Source: Porphyra umbilicalis
Lineage: Eukaryota; Rhodophyta; Bangiophyceae; Bangiales; Bangiaceae
Reading direction: 5' to 3'
Assembly: GCA_002049455.2 (NCBI GenBank)
Contig: KV918782.1
Location: 1-64,000 of the forward strand
Length of the DNA: 64,000 bases
Every line of letters starts with the position of its first letter. The stretch's first letter is position 1. Under the pieces are notes generated by a model that did no database searches, was not told where the DNA came from, and saw nothing but the letters and a program-made list of their open reading frames with translations. The translations under genes were made by a program, and so were the position numbers. This document shows positions 62,108 to 64,000 of the stretch, piece by piece.

Positions 62108-64000
62108 AAATGCCCATTTTGGATGAAAGCACCTGTCAAATAATCATTGTTGTACTTGCAATTAGGTAACGTCGAGGCTTACGCCTGAGGCTCAAGTATG
62201 AAGGCCCATACGTCTCTCCACGAACACGGCGAGAACCATGGCGGTCAGCCCGCGAGGACAATGGCGGTCAGCCCTCAAACAACCGCTCATGCCGAAGGCT
62301 CAATGGTCGGAGCTCAGGCGTGCCGCCCTGTAAGCTCCGTCAAAGTCAGCAGAGAACTCTCGTCGCGTAACCCGAGTGGCCGAAACTCCCCGCTCGGGAT
62401 TCTCGCTGGTGATTATCAGTCGTTGTTCTGGCGACACAGCGATCAAGCATGACACTGGTGCTGTCACGTAGGAATCAACCGGCCATCGAGCAGTATCGTG
62501 TGTCATCAAGGCGGCTTGTTGTCACGGACAGCATCAGACGTGCTTGGCTGCTCACTCTGTCCGACGTGACGACGATTGACCGACACAGATGTCAGGCTGT
62601 GTTTTCATATGTGGAACACAACTTGAAGTACTGCACTATTTAGAACCGAATTGTATTTCCACGAACATAGAAAGGCTCAGTGCTGCCAAATTCAAAAGGT
62701 TCAGAAGCTCTTGGGACGCTGCTTCGACGCGTCATGTTGAGAGAGAGGATGCAGGAGCTGCTGCCCATATCTCACCTCCGCCTTGCAGCCAATATGACAC
62801 TGCTATGAGGGCTCTGACAGCGGCTGCCACCGCAAGCCATTTCTGGTCTGTCGTCGCTGGATTTGCAGTTTTCCATGCGGAGAGCCTTCGGCGCTGCGAG
62901 TTCTGACGATTGCGGCGCCGGAGGCGAACCGTGCAGTTGACGCGGTACGCTTCGATGCCGTATGCGACGAGACTGCGCCGCCTGTCAGTCGTGCGAGCCG
63001 CGACGCGTTATTGAGAGCTGAGCCCGCCTCGTGGCTCTCGGAGGTCGACTGTACACACGCATGGCCGACAGGTAGGTTCCGCCTACAATCACACCTGCTC
63101 TGCTATTCTTCAAGTCTTGCCCTGCACTTACCTGTAGAACAAGGTCTAAGTCGCTCAAAATGATCGTTCCAAGGAGGCACCACGGGCAATGCGTACTCTG
63201 GTGTTCCAATCGGTGCTCAGGTCCGGTCTCTCTGGCTGGATTCCTAGGGTAGCACGTTCGGAAATCAACGCATCCAACTACTTGGTCCTTTCAAAAATAC
63301 GGGGGGCTGTTGCAGTGGTGGCACTTGCTCGCGGTCTTTCAGGGGCAGAAAACGCAAGAAGGAACCGTCGGCGGGCAAAACGGCACACGTGGTCGTAAAA
63401 TGGAGGCGGTGAAGCACCCAGTAGCAAACTGTCGAGACGAATGGTGGTGCAATCGTACTCCACCCAGAAGGGCCACGCATGCTCTGTCGTGCATGCGAAA
63501 TAAGATGGAAAGGGGCCGGGAGAGTGTCGCCACCAGACAGCTTCGACTTCTTTCTACACCATGAAAGAAGGACATAGCGTCCTCTGCGAGACCGGCACCG
63601 GTGTTTTTTCCAGTAAGTAGCCGTGGAAACCGCTTTTACAGAGCTCTGAAACGAAAGCGCACAACCCACTGGATTGAGCAGTGTCCGGCTCGAACGAGGC
63701 AGCAAACACGCAATACTCTGCATTGGACAGTGCTGGGTTGGCACGAGGTACCATGTGATCCACTGGAATGCTCAGTGTCAGTCACGATCTCCAGTGCACA
63801 CGGCATCCTACGCGACGTCTTGGGGGTTTCATCTGTCCGTTGTTGGTTGATGGGCACGCTGCCATCATGCATCCCTCGTTAGGAGGACATATTCCAGACG
63901 CCTGAGATTTGCTGCCACCCCCACCTCTGTGCCCTCCGCTCTGCGTCACGCGCGAACGCCCTCCTGTCCCAATTCCGCCTTGCGCTTAACCCCTCGACTT
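62108..64000. other. Right end of the window, nothing recognised
   Basis: About 1.9 kb of ordinary composition with short frames on both strands. ATGGCGGTCAGCCC occurs twice in close succession (about 62238 and 62261). No gene, RNA or mobile element is identified. Confidence 0.5.

Noticed and set aside
1-64000. rRNA, tRNA or CRISPR loci
   Set aside because: I found no cloverleaf with convincing A and B boxes (GAGTCGAATCCC near 32912 lacks a partner and arms), no rRNA-like block, and no regularly spaced palindromic repeats.

Overview
The window looks like nuclear DNA of a GC-rich eukaryotic alga. A bangiophyte red alga such as Porphyra/Pyropia fits best: very high GC, long C/G homopolymers, host genes with none or few short introns, and many Copia, Gypsy, Harbinger and hAT relics. 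This is inferred from composition and gene structure; no single sequence proves it.

Layout. (1) 1-4.7 kb, minus strand: an ATAD2/Yta7-like AAA gene, with its first AAA domain at 2.8-4.2 kb and its second in an exon running off the left edge. (2) 5.6-18.9 kb: the most unusual block. Two genes diverge from a 3.4 kb control region. The minus-strand gene carries, in a single frame, a ParB-like domain, an amino-DNA-methyltransferase domain and a SET domain, interrupted only by TGA codons. The plus-strand gene carries a ParB/DGQHR-like domain, a 79-residue tandem repeat block and a C-terminal part split by a hAT element. Each gene has upstream an array of the same roughly 90 bp element in the same orientation relative to transcription, and the plus-strand gene also has three 184 bp units each with a TATA box. 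(3) 19.4-29.8 kb: nested mobile elements, namely an old Copia element, part of a Gypsy element, and a 3,660 bp Harbinger element inserted in the Gypsy sequence with a TTA target duplication. (4) 30.7-31.8 and 50.7-51.7 kb: two diverged copies of an unrecognised gene. (5) 33.3-38.5 kb: a host gene island with a quinone-oxidoreductase-like gene, an OS-9 ER lectin gene with introns, and a 3-ketodihydrosphingosine reductase (KDSR/TSC10). (6) 41.0-46.1 kb: an intronless 1,703-residue NB-ARC/WD40 protein of APAF1/NLR layout. (7) 52.7-59.3 kb: tandem repeats, a decayed Gypsy element, and a PIF1-like helicase gene that ends against it and is split by a second hAT element. The last 4.7 kb holds nothing I recognise.

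Two patterns cut across regions. Five coding frames are broken by one-base shifts, each explained by one missing C or G in a homopolymer, which points to base calling rather than gene death. Separately, in-frame TGA codons in otherwise intact frames look like CGA-to-TGA changes; one falls at the conserved Arg of a PIF1 FRQ motif, which suggests cytosine methylation.
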